From assembly GCA_036005605.1 (NCBI GenBank), contig DASYQJ010000222.1, forward strand, positions 1 through 11,295: 11,295 nucleotides of DNA, in the 5' to 3' direction. Origin of the DNA: JALZAA01 sp036005605. GTDB taxonomy: Bacteria > Actinomycetota > Acidimicrobiia > IMCC26256 > JACDBD01. Shown here one piece after another: positions 5,886 to 11,295 of this stretch. Every line of letters starts with the position of its first letter. Positions within the stretch are counted from its first letter, which is position 1. Below the pieces are notes generated by a model, which was given only the letters and a program-made list of their open reading frames with translations, was not told the origin of the DNA and did no database searches. The position numbers and the translations under genes are program-made.

Positions 5886-6251
5886 TCAGTAGCTGAAGGT
5901 CGTCGCGCCCTCGTCGCCGATCCATTGCCACATCGGAGCGGTGCCTTGCAGCTCGGCGCCGGCGATCAGCGTCGCCTTGTCGAGCTTCTTGGCATCGAAG
6001 CAGATCGGGCACACGTAGTAACGCCCGCCGGCAGCCTCGTAGCGCTTCATCAGATCGGGCAGCGGAGGGCAGCCGTCGCAGGCGACACCCACGGCAACGC
6101 CGTCGAGCGCGAGTCGGACAGCTTCCTTGGTGAGGAACATGAGTGTGGGCCGGCCGGCCTCGGCCGCGCCGACCGCGACCAGGAATGCGACGGTGACCTT
6201 CTCCGAATCTTCGAGCCCGGTGGTCAAGCTGATGACCGTTTTGTTCGCCAC
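5886..6251 (-). CDS. DsrE-family (TusD/DsrE-like) protein with two CxxC motifs
   Basis: A 121-residue protein with the alternating beta-alpha pattern of DsrE/DsrF proteins: KTVISLTTGLEDSEKVTVAF at the N-terminus, then a strand PTLMFLTKEAVRLAL (35-49) and the conserved V-A-V-G-V-A-C loop. It contains C58-D-G-C61 and C81-P-I-C84; the latter lies where DsrE/TusD proteins place the sulfur-relay cysteine. It ends DEGATTFSY. Roles in the family include accepting and passing persulfide sulfur; many single-copy actinobacterial members are uncharacterised. The paired CxxC motifs would also suit a zinc or redox centre. The start is GTG 6251, with a strong GGGGAGG (6265-6259) seven bases upstream. It lies downstream of, and co-directional with, the HD/LuxR gene, but has its own candidate promoter at 6345-6297. 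It is convergent with the sulfur-themed operon. Confidence 0.82.
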   Translation of the reverse strand: MANKTVISLTTGLEDSEKVTVAFLVAVGAAEAGRPTLMFLTKEAVRLALDGVAVGVACDGCPPLPDLMKRYEAAGGRYYVCPICFDAKKLDKATLIAGAELQGTAPMWQWIGDEGATTFSY

Positions 6252-6296
6252 GGATTTGCCTCCCCACGGCCGATTTCTCTCGACGTCTTGGAGAGG

Positions 6297-6345
6297 ACGA
6301 TACGGAGAGCGCCGCGGCGAATCGTCCGGGGTTCCCCCTACAGAT
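6297..6345 (-). promoter_or_regulatory. Shared regulatory element, copy A: promoter region of the dsrE-like gene
   Basis: On the minus strand, 6345-6322 reads ATCTGTAGGGGG then AACCCCGGACGA. It is 21/24 identical to copy B at 7958-7981. After 17 bases both copies have CGTA (here 6304-6301), within a TAnnnT-type hexamer, TATCGT at 6302-6297. The GGGGGAACCCC core is palindromic and begins in the stop codon of the HD/LuxR gene. If the hexamer is a -10, the core lies about 42 bp upstream of the start point, the usual place for a class II activator. The start codon is 70 bases after the 24-bp element. Confidence 0.6.
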
Positions 6346-7918
6346 CGAGCGGTTCCAGGGTGTCGAGCAGGCCGTGGTGCATCGCGAACAGCGTGGCCGT
6401 CGACCGGGTGGACGCACCGGTCTTCGTATAGATCCGCTCGATGTGGGTTTCCGCAGTCTTCGGGGTGATTTCGAGGCGTTGCGCGACCTGGCGCGTTGAC
6501 GCGCCACGGGCGATGAGGACAAGGACCTCGACCTCCCGCGGGGTCAACCCGGCCGGCCCGCTGCGGCGCTTGGCCCGGCTTTGGCCGGCGGCGACCAGCA
6601 CGGCGTCGACCGCTCCTGGATCGAGACGCCCGGCGCGCACGTCGGCACGAAGCTCGGCGGCGGTCTGCTTGGGGGTCAATGGCGGACGGTGCGGGCGTGG
6701 CTCGATCATGGCTCGATACGCGCACGCGGCAGCGAGCACGCGTGCCGTCGCTGGGATGGCGGGACCGCTGAGTCCGCGGTGATACCCGGAGCCATCACAC
6801 CGCTCGTGCGTCAGCGACGCAATGGCTCCAAGTCGCGCGAGCACGGCCGGGCGGGCCAACATCCGCTCGGCGTAATAGGTGTGCATCCGCATCCGCTCCC
6901 ACTCAGGGGACGACAGCGGGCCCGACTTGTTGAGGATCGTCGCGGGCACCCCGTGCAGGCCTATGTCGTGTAGCAAGCCGGCTCGACGCACCGCCACGAC
7001 GTCGCCCGGCGACAGGCCGCTGTCCGCGGCGGCTCGAGCGGCGAGATCGGCAACCCCTCGCGAGTGGCCGGCCCGCCATGGCGAGCGCAGATCGGTGAAG
7101 TCCCCCACGGCCTCGAGCGCAGCATCGAGCTCGTGTTCGTTGAGCCGCCGTTGCAATGCCGGCTCTTCGTCGATGAGCGCCTCCCAGTCAACCTCGCTCG
7201 ACGCGTCGCCGAGCACGTCGGGCGCGACGCCGCAGAACGCGTCGACAACCGCGGGATCGAATTGCTTGCCCCGACGAGCGCGGGCCACCTGCACTGCCGA
7301 ATCCGTTCCGTCGAGGCGATGGAACACCTCGACGATGTCCGCAAGTTGGAGCAGCCGCATCGGGAACGCGATTGCCTCGCCGCCCACCCCGCCGGGCACG
7401 CCCTTGCCGTCCCAACGGGTGAACACCTGCTGCAGCGGGTCGCACACATCGGCGCCGAGCCCGAGACGCTGAGCCATCTGGGCCGTGGTCAGGCAGTGCG
7501 ACAAGAGGACCTGCTCGACCCCCTTTCCGCCCGTCGCGACCAGCTTGGCACCGAGACGGATGCGATGAAGTGCCGTGCTGCCCACCCCGACGTGGCGAAG
7601 CATGAACCCGAGCATGGGCAGGCCGGCCAGGTCCACCCGGCGGCTGTCGGCACGGAAGGTGATGTCGTCACCGAACCACGTCGCGAGCTCCGGGGTGTCG
7701 GCCACGCAACCCACCCAGGCCAGGGTCGCCGAGTAGTACAGCGCGCCACGGTCGTCGGGCTTGACGCCGAGGTGACCGCCCAGACGATCGGCGATGACCC
7801 ACGACCGGAGCACGTGCTCCATGGGCTGGCCCAACCCCAGGTCCGTAGCGAGCGAGAAGGCCCCAACGAGGTCCGCCAGCCGCAGCTCTGAGTCGCGCTC
7901 GCCTGCCTGCACGATCAA
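6338..7918 (-). CDS. Tandem HD-GYP-like domain protein with C-terminal LuxR helix-turn-helix
   Basis: A 526-residue regulator. Residues about 10-200 look like a decayed HD-GYP unit: SELRLADLVGAFSLATDLGLGQPMEH is split here as SELRLADL (10-17) and TDLGLGQPMEH (25-35), then FTRWDGKGVPGG (166-177) and LLQLADIVEVFHR. The second unit (about 275-410) is better kept: AGHSRGV (283-289), LLHDIGLHGVPATIL (315-329), MHTYYAERML (345-354), THERCDGSGYHRGL (370-383). The usual HDIGK lysine is Leu321, and GYP reads GYH, so c-di-GMP hydrolysis is uncertain. Residues 457-515 form a LuxR helix-turn-helix (GLTPREVEVLVLIARGAS, RQVAQRLEITPKTAETHIERI). The start is TTG 7918, directly after an in-frame stop; GTG 7912 is the alternative, and neither has a clear ribosome site. 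Proteins of this design are frequent in actinobacteria. I infer that it regulates its two neighbours through the repeated element. Confidence 0.85.
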   Translation of the reverse strand: MIVQAGERDSELRLADLVGAFSLATDLGLGQPMEHVLRSWVIADRLGGHLGVKPDDRGALYYSATLAWVGCVADTPELATWFGDDITFRADSRRVDLAGLPMLGFMLRHVGVGSTALHRIRLGAKLVATGGKGVEQVLLSHCLTTAQMAQRLGLGADVCDPLQQVFTRWDGKGVPGGVGGEAIAFPMRLLQLADIVEVFHRLDGTDSAVQVARARRGKQFDPAVVDAFCGVAPDVLGDASSEVDWEALIDEEPALQRRLNEHELDAALEAVGDFTDLRSPWRAGHSRGVADLAARAAADSGLSPGDVVAVRRAGLLHDIGLHGVPATILNKSGPLSSPEWERMRMHTYYAERMLARPAVLARLGAIASLTHERCDGSGYHRGLSGPAIPATARVLAAACAYRAMIEPRPHRPPLTPKQTAAELRADVRAGRLDPGAVDAVLVAAGQSRAKRRSGPAGLTPREVEVLVLIARGASTRQVAQRLEITPKTAETHIERIYTKTGASTRSTATLFAMHHGLLDTLEPLDL

Positions 7919-7923
7919 AGCTT

Positions 7924-7938
7924 ACGAGTCGGACTCGT
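7924..7938. promoter_or_regulatory. Perfect inverted repeat just upstream of the HD/LuxR gene
   Basis: ACGAGTC (7924-7930), G, then GACTCGT (7932-7938). It ends 5 bases before the TTG start of the HD/LuxR gene, so it lies in that gene's leader or promoter. It could be an autoregulatory operator or a small hairpin over the ribosome-binding region. Confidence 0.45.
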
Positions 7939-7957
7939 CATGTTCTCGCCTGCGTCC

Positions 7958-8006
7958 ATTTGTGGGGTGAACCCCGGACGACCCCGACCTCCTGTCTGCG
8001 TACGGT
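7958..8006 (+). promoter_or_regulatory. Shared regulatory element, copy B: promoter region of the snoaL-like gene
   Basis: Positions 7958-7981 read ATTTGTGGGGTG then AACCCCGGACGA, matching copy A (minus 6345-6322) at 21 of 24 positions without a gap. After the same 17 bases comes CGTA (7999-8002), then GTC two bases later, as in copy A. TACGGT at 8001-8006 is a TAnnnT-type -10 candidate. The core GGGGT-GA-ACCCC (7964-7975) is a perfect palindrome centred about 42 bp before the start point expected near 8012. The start codon is 55 bases after the element. Confidence 0.6.
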
Positions 8007-8031
8007 CGCAAGCGAGCGTTGAGACAGGAGG
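7988..8031 (+). repeat. Long inverted repeat that includes the Shine-Dalgarno of the snoaL-like gene
   Basis: CCTCCTGTCT (7988-7997) is the exact complement of AGACAGGAGG (8022-8031); the loop is 24 bases. The right arm contains the whole AGGAGG ribosome site (8026-8031) five bases before ATG 8037. If transcription starts upstream of 7988, the hairpin would hide the ribosome site. If it starts near 8012, as the candidate -10 predicts, the left arm is not in the RNA. Confidence 0.55.
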
Positions 8032-8036
8032 ACGCC

Positions 8037-8459
8037 ATGTCAGTCGTCGCAGAGAAGAACACCAACACGGTCGCACGCTGGTCGCTCGGGGGCGTCTTCC
8101 TCGAGGCCCTCGCCAACCGCGACTACGCCAAGATGGCCACCACGGTGGGTCCGACAGTTCGCTTCCGTGCGATGCTGCCGCCCGGTCCGATGGACTGGGA
8201 GGGTCCCGAAGCAGTTGCCGAGGCGTTCAGCTCGTGGTTCGGCGGGGCCGACGACTTCGAGCTGGTCGACGCCACAGTCGGAGAGGTTGGCGGCCGGCTC
8301 CACCTTTCCTGGCGCCTGCGCGTCCGACCCGCGCCGTTCGACATCGGCGAGGGCTGGCACGTCATCGAGCAGCAGGCCTATGCCGACGCCACCGAGACCA
8401 TCGAGGCGTTGGACCTCCTGTGCTCCGGCTTCCAGGCCGAGCCCGAGCGCAAACACTGA
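8037..8459 (+). CDS. NTF2/SnoaL-like small protein
   Basis: A 140-residue protein of the cystatin-like alpha+beta cone fold type. An N-terminal helix, LGGVFLEALANRDYAKMATTVG (17-38), leads into VRFRAMLPPGP (41-51), with a DWEGPEAVAEAFSSWFGGADDFEL segment (53-76), the usual helix closing the pocket. Strands follow: LVDATVGEVGGRLHLSWRLRVRP, split as LVDATVGEV (76-84) and RLHLSWRLRVRP (87-98), then HVIEQQAYADATETIEALDLLCSGF. Members bind or isomerise small molecules or are simple ligand-binding proteins; this one cannot be assigned a ligand. The start is ATG 8037, with perfect AGGAGG five bases upstream. A TTG at 8019 is in frame but would lie in front of that ribosome site. It is divergent from the HD/LuxR gene, and its promoter region carries copy B of the shared element. 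It appears monocistronic. Confidence 0.8.
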   Translation: MSVVAEKNTNTVARWSLGGVFLEALANRDYAKMATTVGPTVRFRAMLPPGPMDWEGPEAVAEAFSSWFGGADDFELVDATVGEVGGRLHLSWRLRVRPAPFDIGEGWHVIEQQAYADATETIEALDLLCSGFQAEPERKH

Positions 8460-8538
8460 CCACTCGCTCCGTCACCTGCGTCGGGAACGAGGCCGCGTCG
8501 CGCGGGAAGTGATGCTCGCCCACCCGCTGTCGAAATGG

Positions 8539-8570
8539 GCCGCTTCCTTTCGTCGTTACGGTGAAGCGGC
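8539..8570. repeat. Inverted repeat in the 8460-8606 intergenic gap
   Basis: GCCGCTTC (8539-8546) and GAAGCGGC (8563-8570) are perfect 8-bp complements around a 16-base AT-richer centre that contains CGTTACGGT. The element lies 36 bp before the start of the DUF6081-like gene. It could be an operator around that gene's promoter. No T-run follows, so a terminator for the snoaL-like gene is less likely. Confidence 0.45.
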
Positions 8571-8606
8571 GAACGGCGCGCCGCTCGGACGGCGAGGAGG
8601 AACCGC

Positions 8607-9335
8607 ATGACGTACCTGACGTACGACGAGCTCGAAGGACCGGACCTCGACGCTGCGCGCTGGGCCGCGATGCGCCTGCCACTCCCGACTGGCGGCGAGC
8701 ACATCCCGCTGGACCCCAACGCGGAGCTGGCGGTCGGCGAGGGCGAGGTGCGAGTGACGATTCCGCGGTTCTCGCTGTCGCACGACACGTCTCAGTCCGT
8801 CGATAGCCTCAAGTACGTCACCTTGTCGACGCGCGAGTTCGAGCTACCGCCGGATCGGCCCGCGACGTTCGCCGTCGACCTCGCGGTCAAGAACATTGGC
8901 GGGGAACCGATGGACTTCCGTCGGGGGATCGCCGCCTTTCAGGTCGCCGATCTCGACGTCAGCAAGCGCGTGTTCTCTGTCTGTGGCACCTCGACCCGCG
9001 TGTTGGCGATGCACGAGCATCTGCTCTTGGGCGGTGGCGGGCCGGGCGAGGCGTTCATCCACGTAGTCGAGTCGCCGTACGAGGACTTCGACGACGACTT
9101 CACCCGGCTTCGCGCGTGCGAGATCACGCTCGACCGGAGCAGCTCGACCGCGACCTGGCACGTCGACGGCCGCAAGGTGTACGAGGCCCGCGGCACCTTG
9201 ATCCCCGAACGCACTCGCATCGGGTTTGGGATCTACACGCAGCTACCGATCCGGGACGGTCGCAGTCGCTCGCTCGAGGGGCAGGGCATGAACGCGCGGT
9301 GGCGCCGGTTCCGTGCACGCGACGTCATCGACTGA
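8607..9335 (+). CDS. DUF6081-like protein
   Basis: A 242-residue protein of unknown function, probably an all-beta sandwich. It opens YDELEGPDLDAARW, followed by DPNAELAVGEGEVRVTIPRF and SHDTSQSVDSLKYVTLSTREFELP. The latter matches the H-D-T-x-Q-x-x-D-x-x-K-x-x-x-x-S-x-x-x-F-E-[VL]-P pattern I remember for actinobacterial DUF6081. The C-terminal RTRIGFGIYTQLPIRDGRSR and SLEGQGMNARWRRF are also typical. No signal peptide or membrane helix is seen, so it should be cytosolic. ATG 8607 is well supported by AGGAGG (8595-8600) six bases upstream. It stands alone, convergent with the SRPBCC gene. One cysteine only (in FSVCGTST). The family assignment is from memory; the gene call itself is strong. 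Confidence 0.78.
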   Translation: MTYLTYDELEGPDLDAARWAAMRLPLPTGGEHIPLDPNAELAVGEGEVRVTIPRFSLSHDTSQSVDSLKYVTLSTREFELPPDRPATFAVDLAVKNIGGEPMDFRRGIAAFQVADLDVSKRVFSVCGTSTRVLAMHEHLLLGGGGPGEAFIHVVESPYEDFDDDFTRLRACEITLDRSSSTATWHVDGRKVYEARGTLIPERTRIGFGIYTQLPIRDGRSRSLEGQGMNARWRRFRARDVID

Positions 9336-9379
9336 GGATCGATCGCGACCCGCGCTCAATTACCTTGGGCTGCCTTCGA

Positions 9380-9392
9380 CGCCGTCTCGGCG
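9380..9392. terminator. Possible terminator hairpin between convergent genes
   Basis: CGCCG (9380-9384), TCT, CGGCG (9388-9392) forms a short perfect GC stem in the 60-bp gap between the DUF6081-like gene (plus) and the SRPBCC gene (minus). There is no U-tract. Weak evidence. Confidence 0.3.
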
Positions 9393-9395
9393 CTA

Positions 9396-9881
9396 TCACC
9401 CCTCCTCTGCGAACAGGTCGGCGAAGCGCCGGAGGTACAGGGGCCAGCCGTCGTCGCCGCCCACGCCGGCGCTGACGCCTTCCCAGCCGTCGCCGTGACG
9501 CTCGAGATTGCGGTGTTCGAGCTCGACGCGGGTTCGCTGCGGGGTTTCGGCGATGAATCGCACCTCGACTTCGCTGGTCTTCTCGTGATCGGTCTCGACC
9601 TGCCACTGCGCGCTGATGTCCCAGCTGAACACGACCCGCGTCGGTGCCTCGTAGGCCAGGATCCGCGCCCACCGGCACTCGCTTCCGTCGACACCCCGGT
9701 CATAGAGGTGGCCGCCCACACGCGGCTCGAACACGGTCTCGGCGATCTCAACACCGAGCATGTTGTGCTCGGGTGGCTTGAAACGGCCGAAGTCCTCGGT
9801 GAAGACACGAAACGCCCGCTCGATCGGCGCCTCGACGACGATCGAGCTACGAACGGTGGTCGCCGTGGCCGGTGTGCTCAT
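9396..9881 (-). CDS. SRPBCC (AHSA1/START-like) domain protein
   Basis: A 161-residue helix-grip protein. Typical elements are an opening strand SSIVVEAPIERAFRVFTED (12-30), with the V-x-A-P-x-E-x-A-F signature, then VFEPRVGGHLYDRG (50-63). WARILAYEAPTRVVFSWDIS (71-90) follows, then the TEVEVRF-like strand (SEVEVRFIAE, 103-112), and RVELEHRNLERHGDGWEGV near the C-terminal helix GWPLYLRRFADLF. AHSA1-like proteins carry a hydrophobic ligand pocket; in bacteria they are often encoded with an ArsR repressor, as here. The ATG overlaps the ArsR stop (ATGA, 9878-9881). It is preceded by AGGAGG four bases upstream within the ArsR gene, so translation is coupled. Ligand unknown. Confidence 0.9.
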   Translation of the reverse strand: MSTPATATTVRSSIVVEAPIERAFRVFTEDFGRFKPPEHNMLGVEIAETVFEPRVGGHLYDRGVDGSECRWARILAYEAPTRVVFSWDISAQWQVETDHEKTSEVEVRFIAETPQRTRVELEHRNLERHGDGWEGVSAGVGGDDGWPLYLRRFADLFAEEG

Positions 9882-10183
9882 CGTTCCTCCTCGGTTGGTT
9901 GTTCAACGATCGCCTTGTAGGCCGCCAAGGCCTGGTTCCAGTACCGCTCGAGCTCGGCCCGCAGCGCGCCCACCCCGTCGAGGTCGAGCCGATAGATGCG
10001 GCGGGTGCCGGCCGCGCGGTCCGTCACCAGCCGCGCCTGCTTGAGCACCTTGAGGTGCTGGGAAATGGCGGGCCGACTGACCGGCAGCACGTGAGCAAGC
10101 TCGACCACGGCGCGGGGCCGCTCGGCGAGCTGCTCGAAGATCGCCCTCCGGGTCGGCTCACCGAGCGCCGTCAACGCGTCCAT
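9878..10183 (-). CDS. ArsR-family winged-helix repressor paired with the SRPBCC gene
   Basis: A 101-residue winged helix-turn-helix protein. ALTALGEPTRRAIFEQLAER (3-22) is the family's N-terminal helix pair, VVELAHVLPVSRPAISQHLKVLKQARLV (26-53) is the helix-turn-helix with the S-x-x-A-I-S-Q-H-L-K-V-L core, and DRAAGTRRIYRL is the wing. Residues 70-95 (ELERYWNQALAAYKAI) form the C-terminal dimerisation helix. There is no cysteine, so it is not a thiol-based metal sensor. ArsR/SRPBCC pairs of this kind are a frequent arrangement in actinobacteria with largely unknown inducers. The start is ATG 10183, with no Shine-Dalgarno. A TTGACA promoter and two direct repeats lie immediately upstream (10189-10239), consistent with autoregulation. 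Confidence 0.9.
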   Translation of the reverse strand: MDALTALGEPTRRAIFEQLAERPRAVVELAHVLPVSRPAISQHLKVLKQARLVTDRAAGTRRIYRLDLDGVGALRAELERYWNQALAAYKAIVEQPTEEER

Positions 10184-10188
10184 GGATT

Positions 10189-10239
10189 CGGTAAGTTATC
10201 ACGAACGGTAAGCTATGATGAACCAAACTCCCCTGTCAA
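10189..10239 (-). promoter_or_regulatory. Promoter and direct-repeat operator of the ArsR-SRPBCC pair
   Basis: On the minus strand a perfect -35 TTGACA (10239-10234) is followed after 18 bases by TAGCTT (10215-10210), a TAnnnT-type -10. Two 10-bp direct repeats, CGGTAAGYTA when read on plus, occur at 10189-10198 and 10206-10215, a period of 17 bp. One overlaps the -10 and the other lies between the start point and the ATG at 10183. This placement suits repression by the ArsR protein encoded next to it. Confidence 0.6.
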
Positions 10240-10276
10240 CATCGGGATCCTCTAGACGGTTGATGGCGAAGCCTGG

Positions 10277-11200
10277 TCAGGGTGTCAGCACGACCTTGCC
10301 CGGAATGTGCTCGGTGGACTTGGCCATGAAGGCCTCCCGTGTGTCCGCCAGCGGGTAGACCGCGCTGACGTCGGGGCGCAGTGTCCCCTCGTCGACGAGT
10401 CGAGCAATGTCGCGGAGTTGGGCACCGCTGGGGTCCCGAACGAAGCCAACCGTGCGAATGTCGTTTCGATCGGCTGGTGGCGGAGCCACGATGGACACGA
10501 GCGCTCCACCGGGCTTGACGATCGCCGCTGAACGAGCGAGCACGTCGCCGCCGATGATGTCGTAGACCAGGTCGACCGGGCCGACGGCGGTCTCCCAGCC
10601 GTCCCGCTCGACGTCGACGAACTCGTCGGCGCCGGTGTCGAGCACGCGTTGGCGCGCGTTCGCTCGACCGGTGCCGATGACGTGGGCGCCGGCCCAGCGG
10701 GCGAGATGCACCGCCATCGTCCCGACCCCGCCGGCGGCGCCGTGAATGACGACCGTCTGGCCGGACTCGAGGTGGCCATGGTCGAACAGCGCCTGCCACG
10801 ACGTGAGCGCAGCCTGCGGGATGGCCGCGGCTTCGACGAAATCGACCGTCGTCGGCTTGGGCGCCAAGCTGCGAACCTCGATGGCCACGTACTCGGCGGC
10901 CCAGCCGTCGCGGTACCCGTCGATGAGGCCGAACACCTCGTCACCCACCGACACGCCGGCCGCCCCAAAACCGAGCGCGACGACAATGCCAGACCCCTCG
11001 TGGGCTGGGATACGTCGCCCCCGGTCGTGTCCATTTCGATCGGTCTCGAGCGGCCACGTCAATTCGGTCGGGGTGAAGCTGGCGGCGCGCACCTGCACGA
11101 GTGCGTCGCCGATCGCAGGCTGGGGATCTGGGGCGTCCTCGTAGACGAGGCCCTCGATGCCCTCGAAGCCCTTCGGTTCCTGGAAGCGAACGGCCTTCAT
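10277..11200 (-). CDS. Zinc-independent MDR-family NADP-dependent oxidoreductase (quinone-oxidoreductase-like)
   Basis: A 307-residue medium-chain reductase. The N-terminal GroES-like domain runs MKAVRFQEPKGFEGIEGLVY to about residue 115 and includes IPAHEGSGIVVALG (64-77) and VSVGDEVFGL (83-92), the usual G-x-E-x-[SA]-G and G-D-x-V-[FY]-G marks. The nucleotide-binding domain has VIHGAAGGVGTMAVHLARWAG (151-171), the A-x-x-G-V-G Rossmann motif of quinone oxidoreductases, then a GTGRANARQ loop that would suit NADPH. It closes with HIPGKVVLTP. The catalytic-zinc cysteine and histidine set of alcohol dehydrogenases is absent. Probable role: NADPH-dependent reduction of a quinone or enone; the substrate is unknown. 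ATG 11200 is supported by AAGGAG (11212-11207) six bases upstream. It is co-directional with ArsR-SRPBCC but separated from it by that pair's own promoter. Confidence 0.92.
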   Translation of the reverse strand: MKAVRFQEPKGFEGIEGLVYEDAPDPQPAIGDALVQVRAASFTPTELTWPLETDRNGHDRGRRIPAHEGSGIVVALGFGAAGVSVGDEVFGLIDGYRDGWAAEYVAIEVRSLAPKPTTVDFVEAAAIPQAALTSWQALFDHGHLESGQTVVIHGAAGGVGTMAVHLARWAGAHVIGTGRANARQRVLDTGADEFVDVERDGWETAVGPVDLVYDIIGGDVLARSAAIVKPGGALVSIVAPPPADRNDIRTVGFVRDPSGAQLRDIARLVDEGTLRPDVSAVYPLADTREAFMAKSTEHIPGKVVLTP

Positions 11201-11256
11201 GAAAGTCTCCTTGTCACATCAGGGGGATGTCGCGACCCCGGTTCCGTCGCTGCGCT

Positions 11257-11274
11257 CACCGATGGCAATCGGTG
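11257..11274. promoter_or_regulatory. Inverted repeat upstream of the oxidoreductase gene
   Basis: CACCGAT (11257-11263), GGCA, ATCGGTG (11268-11274): perfect 7-bp arms with a 4-bp spacer. It lies 57 bp upstream of the oxidoreductase start. It could be an operator for a TetR- or MarR-type regulator, or the hairpin of an upstream gene outside the window. The rest of 11201-11295 shows nothing else I can support. Confidence 0.4.
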
Positions 11275-11295
11275 CCTGCCCTACCCAAGCGACGA

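Noticed and set aside
7969..8004. ECF sigma promoter with GAACCC as -35 and CGTACG as -10
   Set aside because: The spacing is 24 bases in both copies, too long for the 16-17 expected. A regulator site upstream of a TAnnnT -10 fits better.
1..11295. CRISPR arrays, insertion sequences, transposases, integrase sites
   Set aside because: No spaced direct repeats, terminal inverted repeats with a transposase, or recombinase genes were seen on either strand.

Overview
The window is high-GC bacterial DNA with many GTG/TTG starts. Its gene families are common in Actinomycetota: an HD-domain protein with a C-terminal LuxR helix-turn-helix, Glyoxalase_6-type VOC proteins, a DUF6081-like protein, and an ArsR plus SRPBCC pair. 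It looks like a chromosomal segment from a soil-type or uncultured actinobacterium. No mobile element, CRISPR array, tRNA or rRNA was seen.

Layout. Positions 1-220 (minus) hold the N-terminus of a DUF4239/bestrophin-like membrane protein that runs off the left edge. A methyltransferase (400-1248) and a VOC protein (1271-1636) follow on the plus strand. The centre of interest is a tight four-gene plus-strand operon at 1721-5826. It encodes an ArsR repressor fused to a rhodanese, an ArsM-like methyltransferase, an ETHE1-like metallo-beta-lactamase protein with two rhodanese domains, and an MFS transporter. A consensus-like promoter overlapped by an ArsR-type palindrome precedes it, and the first message appears to be leaderless.

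The key observation is that the methyltransferase is interrupted by an in-frame TGA at 3007-3009. The reading frame continues for 56 more sense codons of clearly homologous sequence to a stop at 3178-3180. The TGA sits exactly where the family has a conserved cysteine (W-T/A-G-C-[IV]-A-G). A two-part stem-loop that fits a bacterial SECIS element starts at the next base. I therefore annotate a 258-residue selenoprotein (Sec202), not a truncated enzyme or a pseudogene. Together the operon looks like a sensing, methylation, sulfane-sulfur handling and export module for a chalcogen or metalloid compound. The substrate cannot be read from sequence.

Downstream, on the minus strand, are a DsrE-family protein with two CxxC motifs (5886-6251) and a degenerate tandem HD-GYP protein with a LuxR helix-turn-helix (6338-7918). 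An NTF2/SnoaL-like protein follows on plus (8037-8459). The promoter regions of the dsrE-like and snoaL-like genes, on either side of the LuxR-type regulator, share a 24-bp element (21/24 identical) with an identically spaced -10-like hexamer. This suggests that the regulator controls its two neighbours.

The right part holds a DUF6081-like protein (8607-9335, plus), then an ArsR/SRPBCC pair (10183-9396, minus) with direct-repeat operators, and a zinc-independent MDR oxidoreductase (11200-10277, minus).
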